Origin: an uncultured Gemmatimonadales bacterium
Lineage (GTDB): Bacteria > Gemmatimonadota > Gemmatimonadetes > JACCXV01 > JAHWKZ01
Direction: 5' to 3'
DNA length: 23,629 nucleotides
Assembly: GCA_947259315.1 (NCBI GenBank)
Contig: CAMYLR010000007.1
Coordinates: 1 to 23,629, forward strand
Numbering within the stretch: the first letter of the stretch is position 1; each line of letters starts with the position of its first letter. The notes under the pieces are model-generated. The model ran no database searches, was not told where the DNA came from, and was given only the letters and a program-made list of their open reading frames with translations. A program made the translations under genes and the position numbers. Below are positions 13,123 through 22,160 of the stretch, piece by piece.

Positions 13123-16100
13123 GCCCCACCGGTTCTCAGCCAGCTCGCCGCTGGCTCTCCACGCTGCTCGACATCCGTTCCAACGAATGGCCAATCGTAT
13201 GGTTGCTGTTCGGATATTTCTTCCTGCTCACCTCGACACAACACCTGCTCCGTCCGGCTCGAAACGCGTTCTTCCTGAGCACCGCTGGAGCGGAGAATTT
13301 GCCGTGGGCCTACATCGCGAGTGCGATCGTCTCCGCATTCGCCACGATCGCTTACGGACGTCTCTCTGCATCGTTCTCGCGAAGCCGGCAGGTGGTCATT
13401 ACGCTGGCGATCGTCATCGCTTCGCTGGTCGCGTTCTGGATGCTGTTGAGTCGGCCCGACGGCCGCATCGCGGGCGCATTCTACGTTTGGAACAACGTGT
13501 TCTCGTTGCTGTTGATCAGCCAGTTCTTCCTGATCACCAGCGAGCTGTTCGATCCTCGCCAAGCGAAGCGCGTGTTCGGCTTCATCGGCGCCGGAGGGTT
13601 GTCTGGCGGCGTACTCGGAAGCGCCGCCGCCGGTCTCCTATCGAGGCCTCTCGGAGCCATCAACTTACTGCTCATGGCGGCGGTCTTGTTAATCGTGTGC
13701 ACGATCGTCGTGACGCGTGTCCTCAGCGTTGGAACGATTCGTGAAACACGGCAGGCGGGTAGCGAGCGTGCTTCGCGGCGGACAGAAAGCGGAGTCACCA
13801 GTGGTTTCCGCTCGATCAAACGACTCCCCCACCTCCAGCGGATCGCGGCACTCGTGTTCATCACTGTTCTGGTTTCGACTTTCTTCGACTGGATGTTCAG
13901 CTTTCTCGTCGAGTCGACGATCCCCGACCGAGAGGCTCAAGCCGAGTTCTTCGGACGCGCGTTTGCCGTGTTCAATGGCCTCGGACTCATCTTTCAGCTA
14001 GCTGCTACCAGCGCCGTCATTCGCCTGTGCGGGTTGGCGGGATCGTTGTTGATCCTGCCGATGGGCATGGGGCTGGGCGCCGCCGGACTCATCTTCTTGC
14101 CGGGGTTGATCACCGCAACCGCCGGTAAGGGCGTCGATATGACGCTCCGAAACTCGGTCGATCAATCCGCAAGAGAGCTGCTCTACCTCCCCGTGCCGAC
14201 GGCATTCAAGCAACGTGCCAAACCGTTCATCGATGTCGTACTACAGCGCAGCGCGGACGGGTTGGCTGGGGTCCTGATCCTGCTCGGAAGCGGGATGGCC
14301 GGAACCGGTGTGCGACCGCTGGCGTTCATCACTCTAGCATTGGTCGTCGCTTGGCTGGTCACGGTCGTCCGTGTCCGCGGCAGCTACCGTCACGCACTCG
14401 AGCGGTTGCTGGCGGTGCGCGACATCGACTTGGTCGAGGCGGCAGACGAGAGCCTCGACACGGAGGCGGTTCGTGAGCTCCGCGCCGCCTTGCGGCCGTC
14501 GACGAGTGCGACCGGCGTTCATTACGCGCTCGATCTGTTACGCGACTCTCCTTCCGGCAAGCTCCGCGACGACCTGCTGAGATTGCTCGACCATCGCGAC
14601 CCGACAGCCCGCGCGCGTGCGATCATCCAGCTACTGCCGGTAGCAAACGCCAGCGACTTGAGCGCCATCCGACCATTGCTCGACGACGAGGATCCAAGAG
14701 TCCGAGCTCAGGCCACGATTCTCGCAACCCGCTTCGAACCCGAGCGCCAGCTGGCACGCATGGAGGAGTGGCTCAAGTCAACGGAACCCAACGTGTTGGA
14801 GGCGGCGCTGGCGTGCTTCTTGGCCTACGGAGATCGAGCGCACAAACGGGCGGCAACAGACCGGTTGCAGCGTTTGATGGCCGAAGCCACCCCCCAAGCC
14901 GCCCCGGAGAGGGCAGCGTGTGCTCGAGCTCTAGCTCGGCTGCCTGGCGACCACCCGCTTCAGAGCGGACTCGCTGATCTCTTGGCAGACGACGACCCGG
15001 AGGTGATTCGAGCCGCGATTTCGAGCGCCGGTGCCGCTCGCCGGGTCGAGTTGCTGGAGCCTCTGGTGCCACACCTCGGGTCGGCCGAGACCCGCCGTCC
15101 CGCGACGCGGGCGATGGCCGCCGCAGGAGATCGCACGGTCCCGCACCTGTCCGCTTTTCTGCGGGATCCATCCATGCCTCGGAGGTGGTTGCCCAGCGTG
15201 TTCGTCGAGATCGCCACCCCGGCGGCCTTTTTTGCGCTCGCAGACGGTCTACCGTTCTTGACCCAAACGGACATCCAATCGGCAGCGCTAAAGGCACTCA
15301 ACAAGCTGCGCCGTCGACATCCATCGTGGGAGCTCCCAACCGTTGTCATCCGGCGCCAACTCGATTCTGAGCTGTTCGAGGCGTACGACACCGAGCGGCA
15401 GCTCGAGACGCTGTCTCAATTCGCGGACGAGCCCGACACACCGGACGCCGAGAGCGCGATCACGTATGCTTGGGCGTTGAAGCTGCGCGGTGAGCGAGCG
15501 GTCGAGCGAGCGTTCCGGCTAGAGGCGCTGCTCCACACTCCGCGCACGATCTACTTTGCGTACGCGGGGCTTACTGGCGGCAGGTCGGAGCATGCGGCAC
15601 ACGCCATCGAGCTCTTGGAGACCGCGCTCGATCGAGACGATGCGCGTGTCGTCGTGCCGCTGATCGACGCCGATTATTCTCGACCGCAGCGAGTCGCCGC
15701 GGGCCGGCAGTGGTTTCAGTTGGAGGACGTACCGCTCAAGACCGATCTCACGATCGTGCTCGAGCGTGGACAGCCGTGGCTCAAGGCCTACGCCACTCCG
15801 CTTGCGCAACGCGTCGGAGCGGCAATCGCTACAGGCAAGCACGAGGAACGAATGGCTCGGTCTACGGTCGAAAAAGCAGCGGCGCTCAGGCACGCCAAGT
15901 TGATGCGCAATCTCGACGCCGATGATTTGCTGCAGCTGGCAGCGGTCGCCGAGGAGCGTTCGTTCGACCGTGATCAACATCTATTCTACGAGGGCGAGGC
16001 CGGCGAATACCTATATGTCGTTTTGGACGGGGGGATTCGCCTAGAACGAGGCGATCTAGCCGTCCATCAAGCGGTTCCCGGTGATGTGATCGGCGAGTTT

Positions 16101-16313
16101 TCGATTCTCGACCAGCGACCGCGGTCGACCAGCGCGGTGGCTACCGCCCCAACTCGGACGCTCGCCATTCACCGCGACGACATGATCCAGGTCATGGCCG
16201 ACAACTACACTCTCGTCGAGGGGCTCTTCAGACACTTGACAGAGATCATCCGCGATATGAACGAGCTTGTGTATCCGTCGCAGGAGTCGAGGCCGAGCGA
16301 TGAAGATGTCTAG
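13119..16313 (+). CDS. NTT/MFS-like nucleotide-translocase protein fused to HEAT repeats and a cyclic-nucleotide-binding domain
   Basis: This inner-membrane protein of about 1064 aa has three parts. Residues 25-425 form a polytopic transporter resembling ATP/ADP-translocase-like (Npt1/Npt2) proteins; FLLTSTQHLLRPARNAFFLS is the typical first-helix region. Residues about 440-900 are helical with HEAT-like repeats (DHRDPTARARAIIQLL, DDEDPRVRAQATILA, DDDPEVIRAAISSAG). Residues 926-1045 are a cNMP-binding domain with FYEGEAGEYLYVVLDGGIRL and a phosphate-cassette-like GEFSILDQRPRSTS (992-1005). The substrate is unknown. No ATG, GTG or TTG precedes 13203. CTG at 13119 overlaps the upstream TGA and keeps family-like N-terminal sequence (LLDIRSNEWPIVW), so it is preferred over TTG 13203. 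AGGAG lies at 13103-13107. It converges on lpdA with an 11-nt gap. Confidence 0.88.
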   Translation: MSPTGSQPARRWLSTLLDIRSNEWPIVWLLFGYFFLLTSTQHLLRPARNAFFLSTAGAENLPWAYIASAIVSAFATIAYGRLSASFSRSRQVVITLAIVIASLVAFWMLLSRPDGRIAGAFYVWNNVFSLLLISQFFLITSELFDPRQAKRVFGFIGAGGLSGGVLGSAAAGLLSRPLGAINLLLMAAVLLIVCTIVVTRVLSVGTIRETRQAGSERASRRTESGVTSGFRSIKRLPHLQRIAALVFITVLVSTFFDWMFSFLVESTIPDREAQAEFFGRAFAVFNGLGLIFQLAATSAVIRLCGLAGSLLILPMGMGLGAAGLIFLPGLITATAGKGVDMTLRNSVDQSARELLYLPVPTAFKQRAKPFIDVVLQRSADGLAGVLILLGSGMAGTGVRPLAFITLALVVAWLVTVVRVRGSYRHALERLLAVRDIDLVEAADESLDTEAVRELRAALRPSTSATGVHYALDLLRDSPSGKLRDDLLRLLDHRDPTARARAIIQLLPVANASDLSAIRPLLDDEDPRVRAQATILATRFEPERQLARMEEWLKSTEPNVLEAALACFLAYGDRAHKRAATDRLQRLMAEATPQAAPERAACARALARLPGDHPLQSGLADLLADDDPEVIRAAISSAGAARRVELLEPLVPHLGSAETRRPATRAMAAAGDRTVPHLSAFLRDPSMPRRWLPSVFVEIATPAAFFALADGLPFLTQTDIQSAALKALNKLRRRHPSWELPTVVIRRQLDSELFEAYDTERQLETLSQFADEPDTPDAESAITYAWALKLRGERAVERAFRLEALLHTPRTIYFAYAGLTGGRSEHAAHAIELLETALDRDDARVVVPLIDADYSRPQRVAAGRQWFQLEDVPLKTDLTIVLERGQPWLKAYATPLAQRVGAAIATGKHEERMARSTVEKAAALRHAKLMRNLDADDLLQLAAVAEERSFDRDQHLFYEGEAGEYLYVVLDGGIRLERGDLAVHQAVPGDVIGEFSILDQRPRSTSAVATAPTRTLAIHRDDMIQVMADNYTLVEGLFRHLTEIIRDMNELVYPSQESRPSDEDV

Positions 16314-16324
16314 CCGGTCAGATA

Positions 16325-17734
16325 CTAGAGGTGGATGACCTCACCGTGGACATCAAGCGCGGCTTCCTTGATCGCCTCGGCCAGCGTAGGGTGGGCATGA
16401 ACGGTGAGTGCGATGTCCTCAGCGCTGGCTCGAAACGCCGCCGCCGCCACGACCTCGGCGATCAAATCCCCAGCCCTGGGACCGAGGATGTGGCAACCCA
16501 GCATCCGATCGGTCTGAGCGTCGGCAACCAACTTCACAAACCCGACGGTGTCGTTCATGCTGCGCGCGCGCCCGTTGGCTGAGAACGGGAAACGTCCGAC
16601 TCGGGTTTCGTGACCAGCGGCCTTCGCTTCTTCTTCCGATAGCCCCACCGTAGCGATCTCGGGGTGCGTGTAGACGACACCCGGTATCGGAAAGTAATCC
16701 ATCTCGCTATCCCGACCGGCGATCCGCTCGGCGATGACGACACCTTCTTCAGACCCCTTGTGGGCCAGCATCTTGCCGCCGATGACGTCGCCCACCGCGT
16801 AGATGCCCGGCACGCCGGTTTGAAAGTGCTGGTCGACCTCTATGAACCCCTTCTCGTCGGTGGTAACCCCGACGCGATCGAGATTGAGCCCGTCGGTCAC
16901 CGGTCGCCGCCCGATAGCAACTAGCATTACATCGGCCGATAGGGTCTCACCTTCGTCGCCACCAGATAGCTCGACGTCTACGCCGCGGTCGGTCACGTTG
17001 GCTTTCGTCACGAGCGTCGAGGTCCGGATGTCGAGCCCTTGTTTGGTGAACACCTTGAACCCCTCCGCCGCCAGCTCGGCGTCCATCCCGGGCAGGATCG
17101 TCTCCAGCGCCTCGACGACCGTCACCTGTGATCCGACGCGCTGATATACAGAGCCCATTTCGAGGCCGATGTACCCGCCGCCAACGACGATCATCGACGC
17201 GGGGATTTCGTTCATCGCCAACCCTTCGGTCGAGGATATCACCCGTTGGCCATCAAAAGGCGTTCCAGGTAGCGCGATCGGCGCCGATCCGGTAGCGATG
17301 ACGGTCGAAGTCGCCTGTACGCGGCGTGTCGACTCTCGACCCGCGACCTCGATCAAGCCCGGTTCGACGAACCCACCTTCGCCCTCGAGATGCTCGATGC
17401 CGTTCTTTCGAAACAGATACGCCACGCCTTTCGAGCTGGCCGACACGACTCGCTTGCGATGCTTCTGCATCTTCGACCAATCAACCGCCACGTCATCCAC
17501 GACGATCCCGACCTTCCCCGCACCTTCGCGAATCCAAGCCAGATGCTCAGTCGTATCAAGGAGCGCCTTAGACGGTATGCAACCAACGTTGAGGCACGTG
17601 CCGCCCAACGCGTCGCGCTCGATACAAGCCACGCTGAGTCCTAGCTGGGTAGCTCGGATCGCTGCCACGTAGCCCGCCGGGCCGGACCCAATGATCGCTA
17701 GATCGACGCTGAGGTCGGTTTCTTTATCCACCAT
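16325..17734 (-). CDS. lpdA: Dihydrolipoyl dehydrogenase (E3)
   Basis: This FAD flavoprotein reoxidises the dihydrolipoyl arm of 2-oxoacid dehydrogenase complexes, reducing NAD. The 469 aa are full length. An N-terminal FAD-binding GSGPAGY is followed by the redox disulfide Cys47/Cys52 (GGTCLNVGCIPSKALL). The NAD-binding fold has VVGGGYIGLEMGSVYQRVG, the second FAD contact is GIYAVGDVIGG, and the catalytic dyad His448/Glu453 lies in HAHPTLAEA. It is the last gene of the E1-E2-E3 operon, 33 nt after the E2 gene. It could also serve the glycine cleavage system if that is encoded elsewhere. Confidence 0.96.
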   Translation of the reverse strand: MVDKETDLSVDLAIIGSGPAGYVAAIRATQLGLSVACIERDALGGTCLNVGCIPSKALLDTTEHLAWIREGAGKVGIVVDDVAVDWSKMQKHRKRVVSASSKGVAYLFRKNGIEHLEGEGGFVEPGLIEVAGRESTRRVQATSTVIATGSAPIALPGTPFDGQRVISSTEGLAMNEIPASMIVVGGGYIGLEMGSVYQRVGSQVTVVEALETILPGMDAELAAEGFKVFTKQGLDIRTSTLVTKANVTDRGVDVELSGGDEGETLSADVMLVAIGRRPVTDGLNLDRVGVTTDEKGFIEVDQHFQTGVPGIYAVGDVIGGKMLAHKGSEEGVVIAERIAGRDSEMDYFPIPGVVYTHPEIATVGLSEEEAKAAGHETRVGRFPFSANGRARSMNDTVGFVKLVADAQTDRMLGCHILGPRAGDLIAEVVAAAAFRASAEDIALTVHAHPTLAEAIKEAALDVHGEVIHL

Positions 17735-17767
17735 GGTGTGACCCTGTCGAAGTCGACGTTACGGACA

Positions 17768-19063
17768 TCAAGCCTCCAGAAGCAGCCGTTCCGGGTCCTC
17801 GAGCAACACGCACAGTCGCCTCAAGAACTGAACCGCCGGTGTCCCATCCACAAGCCGATGATCGTACGACAAACCGAACCACATCATGGGCCGAATCACG
17901 ACTTTGCCATCGATCGCGACGGGACGCTCCTGGATCTTGTGGATCCCGAGCACGGCTGATTCGGGCTGGCTTATGATCGGTGTGGTCAACAACGCCCCGA
18001 ATCCACCCGCGTTCGAGAGGGTGAACGTGGCTCCCTGGATATCGTCTATATCGAGTTTCCGTTCGCGCGCTCGGGTGGCCAAGTCGTCGATCGCCCCCGC
18101 GATCTCGACCATCGATCGGCGATCGGCATGTTTCACGACCGGTACGACGAGGCCGGGCTCGGTATGAACAGCGACGCCGATGTGGTAGTAACGATGGTAG
18201 ATGATGTCATCGCCATCGATCGAACCGTTCACCTGCGGGAACTCCCTGAGCGCCGCGATCGCGGCCTTCGTTATGAAGGGCATGTACGTGAGCTTGAACC
18301 CGTGTTCGGCGAGAAACGCTTCCTTGATCCGGTTTCTGAGCTCGATCAACGCGCCGAAGTCGCACTCGTCGACGGTAGTGACATGAGCCGCGGTGTGCTT
18401 TGACTCCGCCATCCGGTGCGCGATCGTCTTGCGTATCGGTGTCATCGGCACGCGCTCGATCGGTTCGTCGGCGGCGTAATCCCGAACCGGCGCCGACGCC
18501 GGTATTGGAGCCATCGGTGGTGGGGCCCCCGGTGCCGCTGGGGCCGACGCCACGTGCGCCAAGACGTCCTCCCTTGTCACCCGACCGCCGCGTCCGCTTC
18601 CAACGATCTGGCTCAAGTCGAGCTTGTGCTCCCGAGCGAGCTTCCGAACGGCGGGCGATGTCTTGGCGCCTTCGGGGATTATCGCCTCCACGGCGGCGGG
18701 CGGTGGGGTGGCGACCGGCTCTGGCGGCACCCCAACCGCCTCCGGTGCGGCTGTCGCCTCTTCCGGCTCAGCAGTTGCCACCGCTGCTCCTGGACTCGCG
18801 GCCGCGATCTCGGCCGCGTCCTCACCCTTTTCGGCGATCGCTCCCAGCACCGAACCCACCGCCACGACTTCGCCAGGACCGCGGTCGATCCGGGCCAAGG
18901 TGCCGCCTTTGAACGCCGTTACTTCGACGTTGATCTTGTCGGTCTCGAGCTCGACCACCGCTTCGTCAGCCTCGACCGTGTCGCCGACCTCTTTGAGCCA
19001 CTGTCCGACGACGGCCTCGGGTACACTTTGGCCGAGTGATGGCACCGTGATCTCTAACGGCAT
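17768..19063 (-). CDS. 2-oxoacid dehydrogenase E2, dihydrolipoyl acyltransferase
   Basis: This is the core subunit that moves the acyl group from E1 to CoA. The 431 aa contain one lipoyl domain (residues 1-78, lipoyl-lysine Lys43 in [10 protein letters not shown]), an Ala/Pro/Glu-rich flexible linker, and a peripheral-subunit-binding domain (about 134-172, [20 protein letters not shown]). A second Pro/Ala linker leads to the catalytic domain, with His402 and Asp406 in SYDHRLVDG near the end. A GGAGG lies upstream of the ATG, 43 nt after the E1 beta stop. The substrate class (pyruvate, branched-chain or other 2-oxoacid) cannot be fixed from E2 alone. Confidence 0.95.
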   Translation of the reverse strand: MPLEITVPSLGQSVPEAVVGQWLKEVGDTVEADEAVVELETDKINVEVTAFKGGTLARIDRGPGEVVAVGSVLGAIAEKGEDAAEIAAASPGAAVATAEPEEATAAPEAVGVPPEPVATPPPAAVEAIIPEGAKTSPAVRKLAREHKLDLSQIVGSGRGGRVTREDVLAHVASAPAAPGAPPPMAPIPASAPVRDYAADEPIERVPMTPIRKTIAHRMAESKHTAAHVTTVDECDFGALIELRNRIKEAFLAEHGFKLTYMPFITKAAIAALREFPQVNGSIDGDDIIYHRYYHIGVAVHTEPGLVVPVVKHADRRSMVEIAGAIDDLATRARERKLDIDDIQGATFTLSNAGGFGALLTTPIISQPESAVLGIHKIQERPVAIDGKVVIRPMMWFGLSYDHRLVDGTPAVQFLRRLCVLLEDPERLLLEA

Positions 19064-19106
19064 CGCTTGGCCTCCATTCGAGGTGTGATCACCGTTCGCT
19101 CGCTGC

Positions 19107-20090
19107 TCATGTCTGGGCCGCGGTCTTCAGCGCGGTGGCGACCTGCCCGGTCGATGGCATGTAGTGCTCTTCCATCGCACGCGCTGCCGGAAATGACGTG
19201 TTGTAACCCGCTACTCGAGTGATCGGCGCATCGAGCTCCCAGAAACATTCCTCGGCCAGTATGGCCGCGATCTCGCCACCGATCCCGCCCGCCTTTGGTG
19301 CTTCGTGAACAACCACCGCCTTGCCGGTCTTGGCGACCGATTCGATCACCGTTGACTTGTCGAGCGGGAGCAACGTCTTGAGGTCGACCACTTCGACCTC
19401 GATGCCTTCCTCAGCCAGTTGGCTTGCGGCCTCAAGACATAATTGGAGGGTGTAGCCAAATGAGACCGCGGTTACGTGCGATCCGGTTCGCACAACCTCG
19501 GCCACACCGATCGGGGTGAGCGTTTGATCTCCATCCGGCAGATCGTCCTTTAATGATCGATACAGCTTCTTGTGTTCCCAATACAGTACCGGATCCTGGC
19601 TGCGGATCGCTGAGCGCAGCAGGCCGGCCGCGTCACGCACCGATCCCGGCGCCACCATTACTAGCCCGGGTGCATTCATGAACCACGCTTCGTTCGACTG
19701 CGAGTGGTAGACACCCCCACCGACGCCGCCACCGTAAGGGCAGCGGAGGGTAACCGGCATCTCGAACGCACCATTCGTGCGCCAGTAGTAACGCGCCAGC
19801 TGCTGGACGATTTGGTCGAATGCCGGACTGATGAAATCTGCGAACTGGATCTCGGGCAGCGGTCGGCAACCGACCATCGCCGCTCCGACCGTCATTCCGG
19901 CGATCAGTGATTCCGAGATCGGGCTGTCGATAATGCGCTCGGGACCAAACTCCTCCAACAACCCTCGCGTGGCCTTGAAGACGCCGCCATAGATGCCGGT
20001 ATCCTCGCCAATCAAGAATGTCGTCTCGTCGCGTGCCATCTCCTCGTGAAGCGTTCGATTGATGGCGTCGATGTAAGTGACCTCAGCCAT
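19107..20090 (-). CDS. 2-oxoacid dehydrogenase E1, beta subunit
   Basis: This subunit forms the alpha2beta2 thiamine-diphosphate enzyme with the upstream gene product. Counting from ATG 20088-20090 it is 327 aa, beginning [20 protein letters not shown]. Family segments include [60 protein letters not shown] and [21 protein letters not shown] frame opening at 20114 adds eight residues, but this ATG overlaps the E1 alpha stop by 8 nt (ATGGCTGA) and matches the usual N-terminus. The tight overlap suggests coupled translation for equal stoichiometry. Confidence 0.95.
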   Translation of the reverse strand: MAEVTYIDAINRTLHEEMARDETTFLIGEDTGIYGGVFKATRGLLEEFGPERIIDSPISESLIAGMTVGAAMVGCRPLPEIQFADFISPAFDQIVQQLARYYWRTNGAFEMPVTLRCPYGGGVGGGVYHSQSNEAWFMNAPGLVMVAPGSVRDAAGLLRSAIRSQDPVLYWEHKKLYRSLKDDLPDGDQTLTPIGVAEVVRTGSHVTAVSFGYTLQLCLEAASQLAEEGIEVEVVDLKTLLPLDKSTVIESVAKTGKAVVVHEAPKAGGIGGEIAAILAEECFWELDAPITRVAGYNTSFPAARAMEEHYMPSTGQVATALKTAAQT

Positions 20091-21159
20091 TGGCGTCGCC
20101 AGGGTTACGGTCACCGAATTCGAATCCAGGATAGTCCTCGGCGTAGACGTGACTCAGGTACCCATCAGGAGCCGGACGTGGGCTGTTCTCGGCGAAGTCG
20201 ACCGCTTCCTCGATCTCGGCTTCGATCCGCGCGCGCACGTCGGTCAGCGCATCGTCGCTCAGAACCTCTAGCTCGCGGAGGTACTGCTCGTATCGCGGTA
20301 TCGGGTCGCGCTCCATCCAGTGTGCGACCTCATCGTCGGACCGGTAGTCCGCGGGGTCGATATCGGAGTGGCCGTGCCAGCGGTAGGTCTTCATCTCGAT
20401 CAGCGTTGGACCTGCCCCGCTGCGCGCACGCTTCAGCGCCTCACGCGTCGCGTTCCAGGTTTCAACGACATCGTTGCCGTCGATTGAGATGCCAGGGAAA
20501 CCGTATGCGTCCGCGCGGTGGCTCAGATCCGTGAGTGCCGTGGTCAGCGCAACCGGCAGCGACTCCGCCCAGAGGTTGTTCTGAACGACGTAGACGATCG
20601 GCAGGCGGTGAACGCCCGCGAAATTGCAGGCTTCGTGAAAGTCACCGTGAGCCGTAGCCCCATCGCCGCAGAAAGCCACCGCGACGTTGTCTTTTTTGAG
20701 CATCTTGTAGCCAAATGCGGCGCCAGTGGCAGCGACCCAGTTCATGACGATCGACGTGGATGGGTTCATCACCCAGAACTCCGGGTGCCAGTAGTGGCAC
20801 GCCGTGTACCGACCGCCATCTGGCGAGTCGACACGGTTGTAGACCTGAGCCGCGAGATTCTTGAGTGGCACCCCTTTGCCCGTCGACGCGCCCAAGTCGC
20901 GGTGCGAAGGCCCAACAAAATCTTGCTGATCGAGTTGATACGCGATCACGACATCGCACGCTTCCTGCCCGATCTGAGAGTAGAACGTCCCCTCGAAGCG
21001 TCCCTGGCGAAATAGTTTTCGCATGCGAGCGTCGAACTCCCGCGTCTTCAACAAGCGTTCGAACAGCTCTAGCTTTTGCTCGTCGGCGCAGCCTTCCATC
21101 TCGCCGGTTAGGCGATACTTGGCGGGAAAGGAAAGCTCTGTTTCCTGTGTCTTGGTCAT
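20083..21159 (-). CDS. 2-oxoacid dehydrogenase E1, alpha subunit (thiamine diphosphate-dependent)
   Basis: This subunit decarboxylates a 2-oxoacid and passes the acyl group to lipoyl-E2. The 358 aa have YSQIGQEA, SHRDLGAS, the thiamine-diphosphate motif GDGATAHGDFHEACNFAG (165-182) ending at NN (194-195), and the phosphorylation-loop region YRWHGHSDIDPADYRS. The latter resembles the E1 alpha family in general. The ACHYWHPEFWVMNPSTS region differs from the usual PMH/GSMH form, so pyruvate, branched-chain or another oxoacid all remain possible. A GAGGA Shine-Dalgarno lies 6 nt before the ATG. It is 16 nt after lipA. Confidence 0.93.
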   Translation of the reverse strand: MTKTQETELSFPAKYRLTGEMEGCADEQKLELFERLLKTREFDARMRKLFRQGRFEGTFYSQIGQEACDVVIAYQLDQQDFVGPSHRDLGASTGKGVPLKNLAAQVYNRVDSPDGGRYTACHYWHPEFWVMNPSTSIVMNWVAATGAAFGYKMLKKDNVAVAFCGDGATAHGDFHEACNFAGVHRLPIVYVVQNNLWAESLPVALTTALTDLSHRADAYGFPGISIDGNDVVETWNATREALKRARSGAGPTLIEMKTYRWHGHSDIDPADYRSDDEVAHWMERDPIPRYEQYLRELEVLSDDALTDVRARIEAEIEEAVDFAENSPRPAPDGYLSHVYAEDYPGFEFGDRNPGDANG

Positions 21160-21175
21160 CGAGATTCCTCGGTGG

Positions 21176-22159
21176 TCAGCCGGTCTGAGCCAGGTCTGTC
21201 AGACCGCTCGCCAACCGACTTCGTAGTAGTTGGCGGTCGGCGCGGTAGGAGCTCCTGACGAGCGGGCCGGCTTCGACGTGGGCAAACCCCATCGCCTCGC
21301 CGTGTTGGGCGAGCTCCTCGAACTCGTCGGGATGAACAAATCGGTGCACCGGCAGGTGCCATCCGGATGGGCGCAGGTACTGACCGAGCGTCAAGATATC
21401 GACGCCGCGCTCAACCAAATCACGCATCACCGTCAGGACCTCGGACGTCTCCTCTCCCAATCCGAGCATCATCCCCGTCTTCACAACCATCCACGGTGCC
21501 AGCACGCGAGCTCGCTCCAACATCTCGAGCGAGGTCTCGTACACGCCCCCGCCACGCGCCCGCCGGTAGAGCCGGGGGACGGTTTCGACATTGTGATTGA
21601 ACACCTCCGGCCGAGCGTCGAGTACCGTTTTGAGCGCCGCTGGGTTACCCTGGAAGTCTGGCACCAACGTCTCGATTGCCGTGCCTGGCGATTGTTCACG
21701 AATCCGTTCGATGCACTCAGCAAAAACAGTGGCTCCGCCGTCGGAGAGATCGTCACGGTCGACCGACGTGATCACGACGTACGACAGACCCATCCGCACG
21801 ACAGCGTCCGCCAGCCGGCTTGGTTCCTCGAGGTCGAGTTCGGTGGGCATCCCCTTGTTGACGGCGCAATAGCGGCACCCGCGGGTGCACGTGTCGCCGA
21901 GGATCATGAACGTGGCCGTCCCGTGCCCCCAACACTCGCCGATGTTCGGACAGTGCGCTTCTTCGCACACGGTGTGCAGCTCTTGCTCGCGGACGACTTT
22001 TTTGACGCCCACGTAGTGAGCGCCACCACCGGCTCGGATCTTGAGCCAATCGGGTCGCCGCTGCCGGGTTCGATCCGTATGCCCTCTCGCCGGAATCCGA
22101 GGAACTCGAGCGACTCCGGGACGAGCGCTGGCAGCAGCTCGACCATCGCGAGGTGCCAA
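21176..22159 (-). CDS. lipA: Lipoyl synthase, with abnormal N-terminus
   Basis: This radical-SAM enzyme inserts two sulfurs into octanoyl groups on E2, making the cofactor of the complex encoded downstream. Counting from TTG 22159, the auxiliary cluster Cys65/70/76 (CEEAHCPNIGEC), the SAM cluster Cys91/95/98 (CTRGCRYC) and RSSY (302-305) are all present. Family similarity begins at RRPDWLKIR (residues 34-42). The preceding 33 residues look unlike LipA and are simply the antisense of the plus-strand glycosyltransferase. No ATG exists there; the only in-frame starts are TTG 22159 and a GTG at 22010-22012 that would remove conserved residues. The natural start appears lost at a breakpoint near 22050. 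The catalytic core is intact. Confidence 0.92.
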   Translation of the reverse strand: MAPRDGRAAASARPGVARVPRIPARGHTDRTRQRRPDWLKIRAGGGAHYVGVKKVVREQELHTVCEEAHCPNIGECWGHGTATFMILGDTCTRGCRYCAVNKGMPTELDLEEPSRLADAVVRMGLSYVVITSVDRDDLSDGGATVFAECIERIREQSPGTAIETLVPDFQGNPAALKTVLDARPEVFNHNVETVPRLYRRARGGGVYETSLEMLERARVLAPWMVVKTGMMLGLGEETSEVLTVMRDLVERGVDILTLGQYLRPSGWHLPVHRFVHPDEFEELAQHGEAMGFAHVEAGPLVRSSYRADRQLLRSRLASGLTDLAQTG

Positions 22160-22160
22160 C
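22042..22160. other. Head-to-head breakpoint between lipA and a glycosyltransferase
   Basis: In the plus-strand glycosyltransferase frame, TGA at 22042-22044 is followed at once by family-like sequence (NRVAAAGFDPYALSPES). In the minus-strand frame, LipA-like sequence ends at RRPDWLKIR (about 22036-22060). Similarity to the two families therefore stops within about 15 bp of the same point, from opposite sides. There is no intergenic region, promoter or ribosome-binding site for either gene. Confidence 0.7.

Noticed and set aside
14773-15391. Overlapping antisense frames inside the HEAT-repeat region
   Set aside because: The plus-strand frame is continuous and shows repeat periodicity. The minus-strand frames are Arg/Ser-rich shadows.
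16300-16345. Bidirectional terminator between the transporter fusion and lpdA
   Set aside because: Only a 5-bp GAGGT/ACCTC repeat with no T-run was found in or near the 11-nt gap. This is too weak to call.
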